Assembly: GCA_012034805.1 (NCBI GenBank)
Contig: JAAUOP010000032.1
Coordinates: 1 to 39,843 of the forward strand
Direction of reading: 5' to 3'
DNA length: 39,843 bases
DNA from: Synechococcales cyanobacterium CRU_2_2
GTDB taxonomy: Bacteria > Cyanobacteriota > Cyanobacteriia > PCC-9006 > JAAUQQ01
Shown here: positions 7,382 through 15,194 of the stretch, piece after piece
Layout: each line of letters opens with the position of its first letter
Position numbering within the stretch: position 1 is the stretch's first letter
Position numbers and translations under genes: made by a program
Notes under the pieces: model-generated
Told to the model about the DNA's origin: nothing
Database searches by the model: none
The model's input: the letters and a program-made list of their open reading frames with translations, nothing else

Positions 7382-9931
7382 TCAGACTCGCGCGGCTGGG
7401 GGCACAGACCATCGCAGCAGCAGCGAATTACTGACAACCATGACGGAACTGAAGGCCATCAGTGCCCCAGCGAGGGCAGGACTCAAGGCAAGGCCAGAAA
7501 CCGGCAGCAAAACCCCTGCTGCGAGTGGAATCGTAATCAGGTTGTAGGCAAAGGCCCAACCGAGGTTTTGCCGAATTTTACCCAGGGTCGCTGTGCCCAG
7601 ATCCAGGGCTGTAAGGACGTCACTGAGGCGATCGCCCATGAGCACCACCTGAGCCGTCTCGATCGCCACTTCGGTGCCCGATCGCAGCGCAATGCCGATG
7701 TCTGCCTGGGCAAGCGCCGGGGCGTCGTTGATACCATCTCCGACCATGGCCACCTGGTGTCCCTCGGCTTGAAATTTGGCGATAGCGGCGGCTTTAGCTT
7801 CGGGACGAACTTCGGCCCAAACGTAGTCGATAGGGAGCTGGAGCTGCTGGGCGATGTGCTGGGCTGCCGCTGGGCGATCGCCTGTGAGCACTTGTACGGT
7901 GATGCCACGCGATCGCAAGCCCGCTACCGTCGCCGCTGCATCTGGCCTCAGGGTGTCGGTCAGGGCAATCAGGCCGAGTAGCAAGCTGCCTTGGGCGACA
8001 TAGACAACCGTTTTTCCCTCGGCGGCCAGATGCTCTGCTTGGGTCTCTGCTGCGAAGGAAATCTCGACGCCTTGGTCTTGGATCCAAGCGCGATTGCCCA
8101 GGCTGGCCAGCTGACCTGCCACTTGGGCTCTGATTCCGAGTCCTGGACAGGTGAGACTGGTTTCGGTGGGGAGCAGGGTCAGCTGAGCATTCTGGGCGGC
8201 TTGCTGGATGGCAAGACCCAGGGGATGGCGGGTTCCGGCCTCTAGGCTGGCCGCCAATCGCAGCAATTCAAGGGTTGCTGGGGATACGCTTGGGGGGACT
8301 GAAGTCGAGGCTAGTTCTGGTGCCGACTCAAAGCCCGAACTCAAGGCCGATGGGAACACAACGGTGTCGCTCACTTGGGGTATGCCCGTCGTCAGGGTTC
8401 CGGTTTTATCGAGGACAATGGTGTCAATGCGGTGCATTTGCTCGAGAACATCGCCGCCGCGAATCAGCAGCCCCCGTTCTGCCCCCAGTCCTGAACCGAC
8501 GAGCATGGCCGTAGGCGTGGCGAGGCCCAGGGAACAAGGACAGGCAACGACGAGGACGGCGATCGCCAATTTCAAACTCAACAGCAGCGGCGTTGTTCCC
8601 ACCGCTGTCACCGGGTTTATTTCGCCCTGGCCCATCGCGCCCTGGCCCATCGCGCCCTGGCCCATCGCGCCTAGATGCCCACCATGGTGCATTCCGGTCA
8701 TCCACAGATCTGCGTGGGTCAAAACATCTGGCCAAATTTTTGTCCCAAACCCATACCAAAACACAAACGTCAGCACTGCCACCGTCATGACGCCATAGGT
8801 GAAATAACCCGCCACCTGATCCACAAGCCTCTGAATCGGAGCCTTACGAGCCTGGGCCGTTTCGACCAGCTCGATCAAGCGAGCAAGGGTGGTTGCCGCG
8901 CCGGTCTGGGTCACGGTCATCACCAGCGGCCCCGAAAGATTGAGGCTGCCAGCGCTGACCGCCGTGCCCATTTCCTTGCGTACGGGCTCAAACTCTCCGG
9001 TCAGCATGGATTCATCCACCGTGCTTTGCCCCGCAACGACTTGGCCATCAGCGGGAATTCGTTCGCTGGGCAAAACGCGCAACTGTTCACCCACGCGGAG
9101 CCGCTCTGCCGGAATTTTGATTACCGGGGCATTGAGCCGCGTGGGGCCATCGGTGTCGGCGGGCAAATTCAGCAAAACGTTGGCTTGATCGGGTTGGAGG
9201 GCAAGCAGCGATCGCAAGGCTTGACTCGCCTGGTGCCGAGCCTGGGACTCCAATGTCCGACCCAGCAAAATAAACCCCAGCAGCATCACTGGCTCATCAA
9301 AAAAACACTCCCAACCCAGGGTTGGCACCAGCAGCGCGACTAAACTCGCGCCATAGGCACTCAGCGCCCCCAGCCCCACGAGGGTGTTCATGTTAGGCGC
9401 ACCGTAGCGCAGCCCCTGGGCTCCGGTGATCAAAATATCGCGACACATCATCAACGTGATTGTCGCGAGGCCCCAGTGGAGCCCAATGGGTTCCAGCCAG
9501 GGGAAGTCGAGCCCGAGTAGCGGTGCTAGGTGACCTAAGCTGGACAGCAAAATCAGCACTGCGGCCAAGGCCAACTGGCTCAAGGGCGATCTGAGGGAAC
9601 GGGTGGGGGTGGCAATGGGCTGGTGAACGGTATCGCGGTGCTGGGCCGGAAAGCCCACTTCGGTCAAACTGCTGGCGAGGCGATCGCCATCGGTTTGCTC
9701 GGGCCAGTATTCCACCGTTGCCACCGTTGTCACCAAATTGACCGTGGCGGACTGCACACCAGGCTGCTTTAGCAGTCGCTTCTCCACGGCGCTGACACAT
9801 CCTGCACATTTCATTCCCGATACCTCTAGGGCCAGGGGCAAGGGCGCGCCAGAGGTCGCGCTTGAGACCGTGTTAGAGGTCGCGCTAGAGGTCACGCTAG
9901 AGGTTACGCTTGAGGTCATACCGGAGGTCAC
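7382..9931 (-). CDS. ctaA: Copper-transporting P1B-type ATPase, CtaA-like
   Basis: About 849 residues. An N-terminal metal-binding domain has GMKCAGC (Cys42, Cys45). The ATPase core has TGE (311-313), the membrane metal site CPC (464-466), the phosphorylated Asp508 in DKTGTLT, HPLGLAI with the HP dipeptide of the nucleotide domain, and GDGINDAP. Together these mark a Cu(I) P1B ATPase. GMKCAGCV is closer to CtaA, which moves copper into the cell towards plastocyanin, than to PacS (GMRCAAC); I infer this from memory. The start is uncertain: GTG 9931, ATG 9919 or a later GTG, since the first 28 residues are a 12-bp repeat expansion. A Met/His-rich loop (411-435) also carries a 15-bp repeat. Confidence 0.85.
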   Translation of the reverse strand: MTSGMTSSVTSSVTSSATSNTVSSATSGAPLPLALEVSGMKCAGCVSAVEKRLLKQPGVQSATVNLVTTVATVEYWPEQTDGDRLASSLTEVGFPAQHRDTVHQPIATPTRSLRSPLSQLALAAVLILLSSLGHLAPLLGLDFPWLEPIGLHWGLATITLMMCRDILITGAQGLRYGAPNMNTLVGLGALSAYGASLVALLVPTLGWECFFDEPVMLLGFILLGRTLESQARHQASQALRSLLALQPDQANVLLNLPADTDGPTRLNAPVIKIPAERLRVGEQLRVLPSERIPADGQVVAGQSTVDESMLTGEFEPVRKEMGTAVSAGSLNLSGPLVMTVTQTGAATTLARLIELVETAQARKAPIQRLVDQVAGYFTYGVMTVAVLTFVFWYGFGTKIWPDVLTHADLWMTGMHHGGHLGAMGQGAMGQGAMGQGEINPVTAVGTTPLLLSLKLAIAVLVVACPCSLGLATPTAMLVGSGLGAERGLLIRGGDVLEQMHRIDTIVLDKTGTLTTGIPQVSDTVVFPSALSSGFESAPELASTSVPPSVSPATLELLRLAASLEAGTRHPLGLAIQQAAQNAQLTLLPTETSLTCPGLGIRAQVAGQLASLGNRAWIQDQGVEISFAAETQAEHLAAEGKTVVYVAQGSLLLGLIALTDTLRPDAAATVAGLRSRGITVQVLTGDRPAAAQHIAQQLQLPIDYVWAEVRPEAKAAAIAKFQAEGHQVAMVGDGINDAPALAQADIGIALRSGTEVAIETAQVVLMGDRLSDVLTALDLGTATLGKIRQNLGWAFAYNLITIPLAAGVLLPVSGLALSPALAGALMAFSSVMVVSNSLLLRWSVPPAARV
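8624..8668. repeat. 15-bp tandem repeat inside ctaA (GAMGQ x3)
   Basis: Three identical copies of GCCCTGGCCCATCGC on the plus strand. On the coding strand they give three GAMGQ pentapeptides (residues 421-435), in the loop just before the membrane helix that holds the CPC copper site. Confidence 0.95.
9848..9931. repeat. 12-bp tandem repeat at the 5' end of ctaA
   Basis: Seven 12-base units (consensus AGAGGTCACGCT on the plus strand) give seven 4-residue repeats (MTSG, MTSS, VTSS, VTSS, ATSN, TVSS, ATSG) at the proposed N-terminus. The repeat multiplies GTG and ATG codons, which makes the true start hard to place. Confidence 0.85.
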
Positions 9932-10156
9932 GCGTTGGGTGGACTGTTGGAAAGAAAGATTTCGAGATGGGGTAGGCCGAATTGGCGATATGGCGACATG
10001 GCGATATTTTGGCGATATCGATTTGATTTTCGCCCCCAGTTTCTATTTTGGGGCATTTGGCTGGAATTTTCTCAATCCCCAGATTTCCTCAAAGCCTCAA
10101 ATTTTCTCAAAGCCTGCTTTTTACCGAACCCTAACTTCTCACTGAACGTCTTAACC

Positions 10157-10498
10157 ATGAGTGCCAAATCCCCCAGTGCCAAATCCCCCAGTGCCAAATC
10201 CCCCAGTGCCAAATCCCCTGCCGAAGATAACCAAGCCCATCCGCTCTGGCACAAAGACCGAGCCACGCTGAATCAGGTGATGCAGGGAGAGCCCACGGAT
10301 TTTCATCTGGCCGAACTGGCGCGTTTGAAGATTCGCTATGCGACTTTTCCGGGGGCCAAGGATATTAAAACTGATGTCGAGAAAGTGCTGGCTCAGTGGG
10401 GCTTGACTGAAGAAAGCTTGTTTGAAAAAACGCGGGCGATTCATGCGACGGGTAAGGTCTATCGAGGGGGGGATAGCGATCGCGAAGATTGGAGTTAG
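10157..10498 (+). CDS. DUF3288 family protein
   Basis: A 113-residue cyanobacterial protein. The body (HPLWHKDRATLNQVMQGEP, LAELARLKIRYATFPGAKDI, WGLTEESLFEKTRAIHA, KVYRGGDSDREDW) matches from memory the DUF3288 family, usually about 90-100 residues and of unknown function. The first 21 residues are four copies of SAKSP from a 15-bp repeat and do not belong to the family; the conserved part starts near residue 27. I chose the ATG at 10157, since the frame is open further upstream but without a better start. No signal peptide or membrane helix is seen. It lies 115 bases before ycf3 on the same strand. Confidence 0.85.
   Translation: MSAKSPSAKSPSAKSPSAKSPAEDNQAHPLWHKDRATLNQVMQGEPTDFHLAELARLKIRYATFPGAKDIKTDVEKVLAQWGLTEESLFEKTRAIHATGKVYRGGDSDREDWS
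10160..10219. repeat. 15-bp tandem repeat at the 5' end of the DUF3288 gene
   Basis: Four near-identical copies of AGTGCCAAATCCCCC follow the start codon directly and encode SAKSP four times. The last copy differs in one base. Confidence 0.95.
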
Positions 10499-10613
10499 CA
10501 GGAAACCTCGATCCCCTAGAGGCCCATCGCTACACCACGCCGGTGGCCCTGCAAGTCCAAGGGAAGGTTAAGATGGAAGCAAATCAGTACAAACTCAAGA
10601 GCTGGGCGAGATC

Positions 10614-11135
10614 ATGCCAAGAACACAGCGGAACGATAATTTCATCGACAAGTCCTTTACTGTCATGGCAGACATGATCCTCAAGGTTCTGCCGACCTCC
10701 AAGCGGGCCAAGGAAGCCTTCGCCTACTACCGTGACGGAATGTCCGCCCAGGCCGATGGCGAATATGCTGAAGCCCTTGAAAACTATGAGGAAGCCCTAA
10801 CCCTCGAAGAAGACCCCTACGATCGCAGCTACATCCTCTACAACGTAGCGCTGGTTCACACCAGCAACGGTGACCACGACCGGGCGATCGAAAACTATCT
10901 CACCGCCGTAGACCTCAATCCCAAGTTGCCTCAAGCCTTGAATAACATCGCTGTGATCTATCACTACCAAGGAGAGCGCGCCAAGGAAGCGGGCCAGGGC
11001 GAAGACGCGGAACGTCTTTTTACTCAAGCCGCTGAATATTGGGTCAAGGCCTTGCGTTTAGCTCCCAACAATTACATTGAGGCTCAAAACTGGCTCAAAA
11101 CCACAGGACGTGCCAACATTGACGCGTTTTTCTAG
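10614..11135 (+). CDS. ycf3: Photosystem I assembly protein Ycf3
   Basis: A 173-residue protein, the usual length for Ycf3. It has three TPR units, seen as [20 protein letters not shown] (about 34-67), [20 protein letters not shown] (about 71-104) and the third around residues 105-157. The N-terminus [20 protein letters not shown] and the C-terminus [20 protein letters not shown] are typical of the family. Ycf3 is an extrinsic thylakoid protein that helps assemble PsaA, PsaB and PsaC into photosystem I. The gene stands between the DUF3288 gene and gatC on the same strand. The start ATG at 10614 gives the conserved N-terminus. Confidence 0.95.
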   Translation: MPRTQRNDNFIDKSFTVMADMILKVLPTSKRAKEAFAYYRDGMSAQADGEYAEALENYEEALTLEEDPYDRSYILYNVALVHTSNGDHDRAIENYLTAVDLNPKLPQALNNIAVIYHYQGERAKEAGQGEDAERLFTQAAEYWVKALRLAPNNYIEAQNWLKTTGRANIDAFF

Positions 11136-11190
11136 GCAATTAATCCGGGGATAATCCGAGAGAAATAAAGTTAGTTCGAGGGAGATCCAT

Positions 11191-11232
11191 TTCAGAGCAT
11201 TCACTTCGGAGCGTTCGTTTCAAAGCATTCAT
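11191..11232. repeat. 14-bp tandem repeat upstream of gatC
   Basis: Three 14-base units (TTCAGAGCATTCAC, TTCGGAGCGTTCGT, TTCAAAGCATTCAT) end 18 bases before the gatC start, so they probably lie in its 5' UTR or promoter. Confidence 0.75.
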
Positions 11233-11250
11233 CTAAGGAAAACCAAGGCT

Positions 11251-11529
11251 ATGCTGGATAAAGACCAAGTTCACCGAGTTGCTCACCTTGCCCGACTGGA
11301 ATTGCAGCCCCAGGAAGAAGTGCAGTTTGCCAGACAGCTTAGCAGTATCATCGATTACTTTGAGCAGTTGAGTGAGCTAGACACTAACAATGTGGTGCCC
11401 ACGACTCGAGCGATCGAAGTCAGCAATGTTACCCGTGTTGATAGCTTGCAGCCTGCCCTCAATCGCGAACAGCTCTTAGAGTGCGCCCCCGATCGCGAAG
11501 GCGATTTTTTCGAGTTCCTAAAATTCTAG
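11251..11529 (+). CDS. gatC: Aspartyl/glutamyl-tRNA amidotransferase subunit C
   Basis: A 92-residue GatC, the small subunit that clamps GatA and GatB in the amidotransferase which turns Glu-tRNA-Gln (and Asp-tRNA-Asn where needed) into the correct charged tRNA. The sequence has the family pattern: VHRVAHLARLELQPQEE at the N-terminus, LSSIIDYFEQLSELDT in the middle, and VTRVDSLQPALNREQLLECAPDREGDFF at the C-terminus. The start ATG at 11251 follows an AAGGAAAACCAAGG purine stretch that can act as ribosome binding site. The gene at 11548 begins 18 bases after its stop, so the two may be co-transcribed. gatA and gatB are not in the window. Confidence 0.93.
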   Translation: MLDKDQVHRVAHLARLELQPQEEVQFARQLSSIIDYFEQLSELDTNNVVPTTRAIEVSNVTRVDSLQPALNREQLLECAPDREGDFFEFLKF

Positions 11530-11547
11530 GCGAAAGCTAGTGCTGAT

Positions 11548-11994
11548 ATGACAGATTGGCTTGAACACAGCGTCCAAGTTGAAGTCCCCGTTCCCGTTGA
11601 TGCTGTTTGGGAGCTGTGGTCAAATCTAGAGCAAATGCCCCAGTGGATGACCTGGATCGACTCCGTCGTGATTTCGCCCGACAACCCAGAAATTTCCTGT
11701 TGGCGGCTGAGTGCAGGAACGTTTAACTTCAGCTGGAATTCGCGCATTCTGAAATTAGTCCCCAATCAAATTATTCAGTGGGAATCAATCGATGGGTTGC
11801 CCAACCGTGGCGCAATTCGATTTTACGATCGCAAACAATCCAGTATTGTCAAACTGACGGTTGCCTATGCCATCCCAGGTGTGCTGGGTCAGCTTATGGA
11901 TAATCTGTTTTTGGGAGGCCTTGTCAAGCGTAATCTCCAATCAGATTTAAATCGTTTTCGAGACTATGCCATTAGGATTAAACCCAATTTATAA
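11548..11994 (+). CDS. SRPBCC (START-like) family protein
   Basis: A 148-residue protein with the SRPBCC fold pattern: an opening strand EHSVQVEVPVPVDAVWELWSN with a conserved tryptophan, the LEQMPQWMTWIDSV helix, ISWNSRIL-like central strands and a long C-terminal helix ending LVKRNLQSDLNRFRDYA. Such proteins bind hydrophobic ligands in a deep cavity. Cyanobacterial members of this type are often annotated as polyketide cyclase/dehydrase or coenzyme Q-binding COQ10-like, but the ligand is unknown. It follows gatC by 18 bases. I see no signal peptide or membrane helix. Confidence 0.8.
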   Translation: MTDWLEHSVQVEVPVPVDAVWELWSNLEQMPQWMTWIDSVVISPDNPEISCWRLSAGTFNFSWNSRILKLVPNQIIQWESIDGLPNRGAIRFYDRKQSSIVKLTVAYAIPGVLGQLMDNLFLGGLVKRNLQSDLNRFRDYAIRIKPNL

Positions 11995-12480
11995 AAATCT
12001 GATAAAGGCAATTGGTCTTTGGGGGGAGAAGCTGCTAACCTGTCCCTAAAATTGTCTCTAGCATTCGTTTTTGAGTAACGGTTTTTGGCTTGTTTTGGAT
12101 TCGCGTTTGGTTTTGATTCGGTCTTGCTTTTAATTCGACCTTGCTTCTGGGCAAGTCTACATATATGTCTCTTTTTCCTTCTGTATCCAGCTCTAGCTCC
12201 GTAGAAACCACGTTGTAGCATCCGAGACGAGCCCTCATATTAGAGACTGAAACTTGGCTCTAAGCGCCAGCCAGCCGTTGTAGATCAGGCGATTTGTCGC
12301 TCGAGATGTCTCACTTCCCCCGACCGTTGCGGATGCGATGCCCGGTTTCCCAATCTTCAGGGTCTCAAAAGGCACACTCCGAAAAAGTGGGGTGCCCCAA
12401 GATAGGGTTTCAACAAGTTCCCGAAGACAGGGTCTCAACAGATTCAGTTTGGTATTCGCTCAAGGGTCAGACTACTTGCC
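11995..12480 (+). promoter_or_regulatory. 486-base gap upstream of sigF
   Basis: No gene that I can support. The first part (12030-12160) is T-rich with runs of TTTTGGATTCG-like words. The part nearest sigF has three spaced copies of an AGGGTCTCAA-like word (near 12359, 12403 and 12430). It should hold the sigF promoter and may have a long 5' UTR. Confidence 0.4.
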
Positions 12481-13257
12481 ATGCAGAACGGTAACAGCAA
12501 GCTTCTCAAACGGGAGAGCCTAGAGCTCCTCCAGCAATATCGAGACACCCCCAGTGCAGAACTGCGGAACCAGCTGGTTGAAATGAACTTTGGCCTGGTG
12601 CGCCGCGAGGCAGTGCACTGGGTTCAGCAGTGTAGCGAAACCTACGAAGACCTTGTTCAGGTCGGTAGCTTGGGGCTAATTCGGGCTGTCGAACGCTTTG
12701 AAATGTCCAAGGGCTACGCGTTTAGTTCCTTCGCGATTCCTTACATTCGAGGCGAAATCCAGCACTACCTTCGCGACAAAGGAGATTCCGTGAGAATCCC
12801 TCGGCGCTGGCTCGAACTGCGCCAGCAGGCCAGTAGCTTTGTGCGGCGAACCCAGGCCGAGGAGAACCGCCTGCCGAGCGATCGCGAAATCGCCCTAACC
12901 CTCGACATCTCCCTCAACGACTGGCAGGAAATTAAGCTTGCCCACGTCAACCGTTGCCCTCTGAGCCTAGACGCTCCGATGCAAGATGATGACGAAAACT
13001 CTACGATAGGCCATCTGATTCCCGATCGTCAGTACAGGAGCTTTCAGCTCGCTCAGGAAGATCAAATCAGACTTCAGCAAGCCCTGTCTAAAATTGAACA
13101 GCGTACCCGGAGTATTCTAGAATTCGTTTTTCTTCACGATCTGACTCAACGCGAAACCGCAGAACGACTCGGCATCAGCTCGGTCACCGTGTCGAGGCGC
13201 GTCAAAAAGGGGTTGGAGACCCTCAAAGATGTCTTAACCTCGCCAGACGAAGCCTAG
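12481..13257 (+). CDS. sigF: RNA polymerase sigma factor SigF (group 3)
   Basis: A 258-residue sigma-70 family factor with regions 2, 3 and 4 and no region 1. Region 2 has VQVGSLGLIRAVERFEMSKG and FSSFAIPYIRGEIQHYLRD, with the core-binding and -10-reading helices. Region 3 has RIPRRWLELRQQASSF. Region 4 has the helix-turn-helix LTQRETAERLGISSVTVSRR. This layout is the stress/motility-type SigF of cyanobacteria, which in Synechocystis controls type IV pilus genes and motility. The start ATG at 12481 gives the expected short N-terminus. No anti-sigma factor gene is adjacent. The gene ends next to a convergent sds gene, with a hairpin between. Confidence 0.92.
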   Translation: MQNGNSKLLKRESLELLQQYRDTPSAELRNQLVEMNFGLVRREAVHWVQQCSETYEDLVQVGSLGLIRAVERFEMSKGYAFSSFAIPYIRGEIQHYLRDKGDSVRIPRRWLELRQQASSFVRRTQAEENRLPSDREIALTLDISLNDWQEIKLAHVNRCPLSLDAPMQDDDENSTIGHLIPDRQYRSFQLAQEDQIRLQQALSKIEQRTRSILEFVFLHDLTQRETAERLGISSVTVSRRVKKGLETLKDVLTSPDEA

Positions 13258-13258
13258 C

Positions 13259-13275
13259 GAGGCTGTGGCAGCCTC
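13259..13275. terminator. Hairpin between sigF and sds
   Basis: GAGGCT-GTGGC-AGCCTC forms a perfect 6-bp stem in the 19-base gap between the two convergent stop codons. It can serve both strands. No strong T-run follows. Confidence 0.45.
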
Positions 13276-13276
13276 T

Positions 13277-14248
13277 CTAGCAGGTTCGCCCCAAGACATA
13301 TTCTGTCAAGCGCACTAAGACTTGGCGCGAACTTGAGGCAGGCAGGCCGTCTAGAGCGTCGGCGGCGGCTTTGGCGTGGTGCTTTGCGAGCTCTCGCGAT
13401 CGCTCAATCCCGCGACTTTGGTGAACCGCCGCAAACGCCTTTTCCCAGTCCCCTTCTTGGTTAAACTCTCGCTCAATCAATGCTGCTAGGGCAGGCTGCT
13501 CCTCCAAGGCATACAGCACAGGAGCCGTGAGGTTACCCTGCTTAAGATCAGACCCGGCGGGTTTTCCGAGGGCCTCCTCAGATGCCGTAAAGTCAAGAAT
13601 ATCGTCCACAATTTGAAACGCCAGCCCGAGCCCACGACCGTATTGGTAGAGACGCTCCTGGATCTCATCTGAAGCGCCACTGAGCACCCCCGCCGCTTTA
13701 GAGCTGTTGGCAATCAGCGAGGCTGTTTTGTAATAGGTTTTCTCTAGGTAAGTTTCGAGGGTCAGATCCGAATCAAACCGATTCAGTCCCTGTAGAATTT
13801 CCCCCTCAGCCAAGTCCATAATCACCTGGGATAGCAGCTTGACCACGGTCAGGTTGTCGAGGTTAGCCAGATACCAAGAGGACTGGGCAAACAAAAAGTC
13901 ACCCGCCAGAACTGCAACTCGATTCGTAAAACTGCTATGTACCGTGGGTACACCGCGCCTTAGCGCCGACTCGTCTACTACATCATCGTGAACCAGGCTG
14001 GCCGTATGGATCATTTCTGTGATTTCTGCTAGGCGCTGGTGACGAGCCGTGATCTCTTCCTCCCCTAACGTCGCCCGAGAGACCAGAAAAACCACGGCAG
14101 GTCGAAGGCGCTTCCCCCCCGCACCAAACAGATGCTCAGCGGCCGCATAGAGAATTGGATGACGCGCCCCGATCAGCTGCTTCAAGTTATCCGTGAGAAG
14201 CGCTAGGTCTGCCTCGACCGGTGAGAATAAAGAGGTCGCTGAGATCAT
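13277..14248 (-). CDS. sds: Solanesyl diphosphate synthase (plastoquinone side chain)
   Basis: A 323-residue trans-prenyl diphosphate synthase. Both aspartate-rich motifs are intact: DDVVD (88-92) within SLVHDDVVDESALRRG, and DDILD (215-219) within FQIVDDILDF, with the FGAGGKRLRP block (41-50) before them. It extends isopentenyl diphosphate chains to the long polyprenyl diphosphate used for plastoquinone-9, the electron carrier between the two photosystems. The residues before the first DDxxD are small (T, A, S), which fits a long-chain product and not geranylgeranyl diphosphate. The length and N-terminus (SLFSPVEADLALLTDNL) match cyanobacterial Sds. It converges on sigF, and murI lies upstream on the same strand beyond a 946-base gap. 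Confidence 0.9.
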   Translation of the reverse strand: MISATSLFSPVEADLALLTDNLKQLIGARHPILYAAAEHLFGAGGKRLRPAVVFLVSRATLGEEEITARHQRLAEITEMIHTASLVHDDVVDESALRRGVPTVHSSFTNRVAVLAGDFLFAQSSWYLANLDNLTVVKLLSQVIMDLAEGEILQGLNRFDSDLTLETYLEKTYYKTASLIANSSKAAGVLSGASDEIQERLYQYGRGLGLAFQIVDDILDFTASEEALGKPAGSDLKQGNLTAPVLYALEEQPALAALIEREFNQEGDWEKAFAAVHQSRGIERSRELAKHHAKAAADALDGLPASSSRQVLVRLTEYVLGRTC

Positions 14249-14963
14249 GGATTAGCCTACTCGGGCGTTACGAAATTTTACAGTTTCTGATCATTGATTC
14301 TAAGGCAAGCGTAGGATTTCGCGCACCTCTACCTGATCGTCCACGGCTGCTCGTACTCCTGAAACCTAGACTTAGACTCGGAAAAGGGGCATTTTTTGCC
14401 TTTACTGAGACTTTGCTGCTGTAGCCAAATATTGGCGAAAACCCAGCGCGATGGCAGAGCGGCTGAAGATGGACCAAAGGTTTATGGGCAGAACGTCCTA
14501 GACGCTTAAATCAGGTCAGTAGAAGCTGAAAAAGCGTGTTACATTAAAGTCAGGATGTTGCAGACGGCAGTAACTTGATGCGTTTGTCTGTAATGCCAGT
14601 GACTAATATTTCTCTAACACCTAAGTGTCTTAAAGCCTTAAAGCTCTAAATGGCTCAGGATAGAGAGTCTCGGCGCAAACGTACCGACGGAGATGAGAAA
14701 GCCTGAAAGTGACTTTCAGGCTTGACAGGTCGAGTCGATAGCTGCGCCACCTTCAATCGTTTTGTTCGCCTCGCGTTTCGATCGCTGAGTCGATGTTTCC
14801 CCAGCCCTGTGGAGGGTTTGGGAGATTCTTGCGGTTTTTTCTTGGCAGTCTTTCCAGAGCGTTGCTCCGGAAGCCGCTGTCTTGCGAAAAGACAGCGCTT
14901 GCGCAGGTCGGTTATTGGCTTATTTCAGTTCAATGTCATCATCTCCCCAATCCCAGAAGTATC
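14249..14963. other. Gap upstream of sds and of the 35-residue ORF
   Basis: This 715-base stretch must hold the sds promoter (minus). Candidate frames of 60-90 codons here show no protein-like pattern and I do not call them. The only clear structure is the palindrome at 14699-14723. A long 5' UTR or a small RNA is possible but nothing proves it. Confidence 0.4.
14699..14723. repeat. Perfect 12-bp inverted repeat
   Basis: AAGCCTGAAAGT pairs with ACTTTCAGGCTT around one central G. As RNA it would give a stem of about 9-10 bp. No T-run follows, so a terminator is not obvious; a protein-binding site or the end of a small RNA are alternatives. Confidence 0.7.
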
Positions 14964-15071
14964 ATGCCACATACGAGTTACGCACCTTTGCTGATTCCGC
15001 TTTTGTCTAGCGGATACTTGCTAGGTGTTTATTTTGCCTTTTTGGTGTTGGCCAAGCACACAGCAGATTAG
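14964..15071 (+). CDS. Possible 35-residue single-pass membrane peptide
   Basis: An ATG at 14964 opens a 35-residue frame that begins MPHTSYAPLLIPLLSS and has one hydrophobic helix (GYLLGVYFAFLVLA) before a short polar end (KHTAD). An AGAAG stretch 5 bases before the start could bind the ribosome weakly. A strong hairpin follows 35 bases after the stop, so a transcript probably ends here. The size and shape resemble small subunits of photosynthetic membrane complexes, but it matches none that I know (PetL, PetM, PetN, PsaI, PsaJ, PsaM, PsbX, PsbJ). I cannot give a function. Confidence 0.5.
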   Translation: MPHTSYAPLLIPLLSSGYLLGVYFAFLVLAKHTAD

Positions 15072-15106
15072 ATTTTTGTTCTTAGCTATTTCGTTTTGGC
15101 TGTTTC

Positions 15107-15155
15107 ACCCACCCAAGACCCTGCGCCTAGCACTGGAGCTTTGTCTTGGGTGGGT
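15107..15155. terminator. Strong hairpin between the 35-residue ORF and murI
   Basis: ACCCACCCAAGAC (15107-15119) and GTCTTGGGTGGGT (15143-15155) pair perfectly over 13 bp with a 23-base loop. It lies between converging transcripts, so it may be bidirectional. No clean T-run follows. Confidence 0.65.
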
Positions 15156-15194
15156 CTGATTGCTTTGATCAATCCAGTGATCCAGCCATTGCAA

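Noticed and set aside
14722..14994. 90-codon plus-strand frame in the sds-murI gap
   Set aside because: Arginine-, cysteine- and serine-rich composition without pattern, and it overlaps the better 35-residue frame in another phase.
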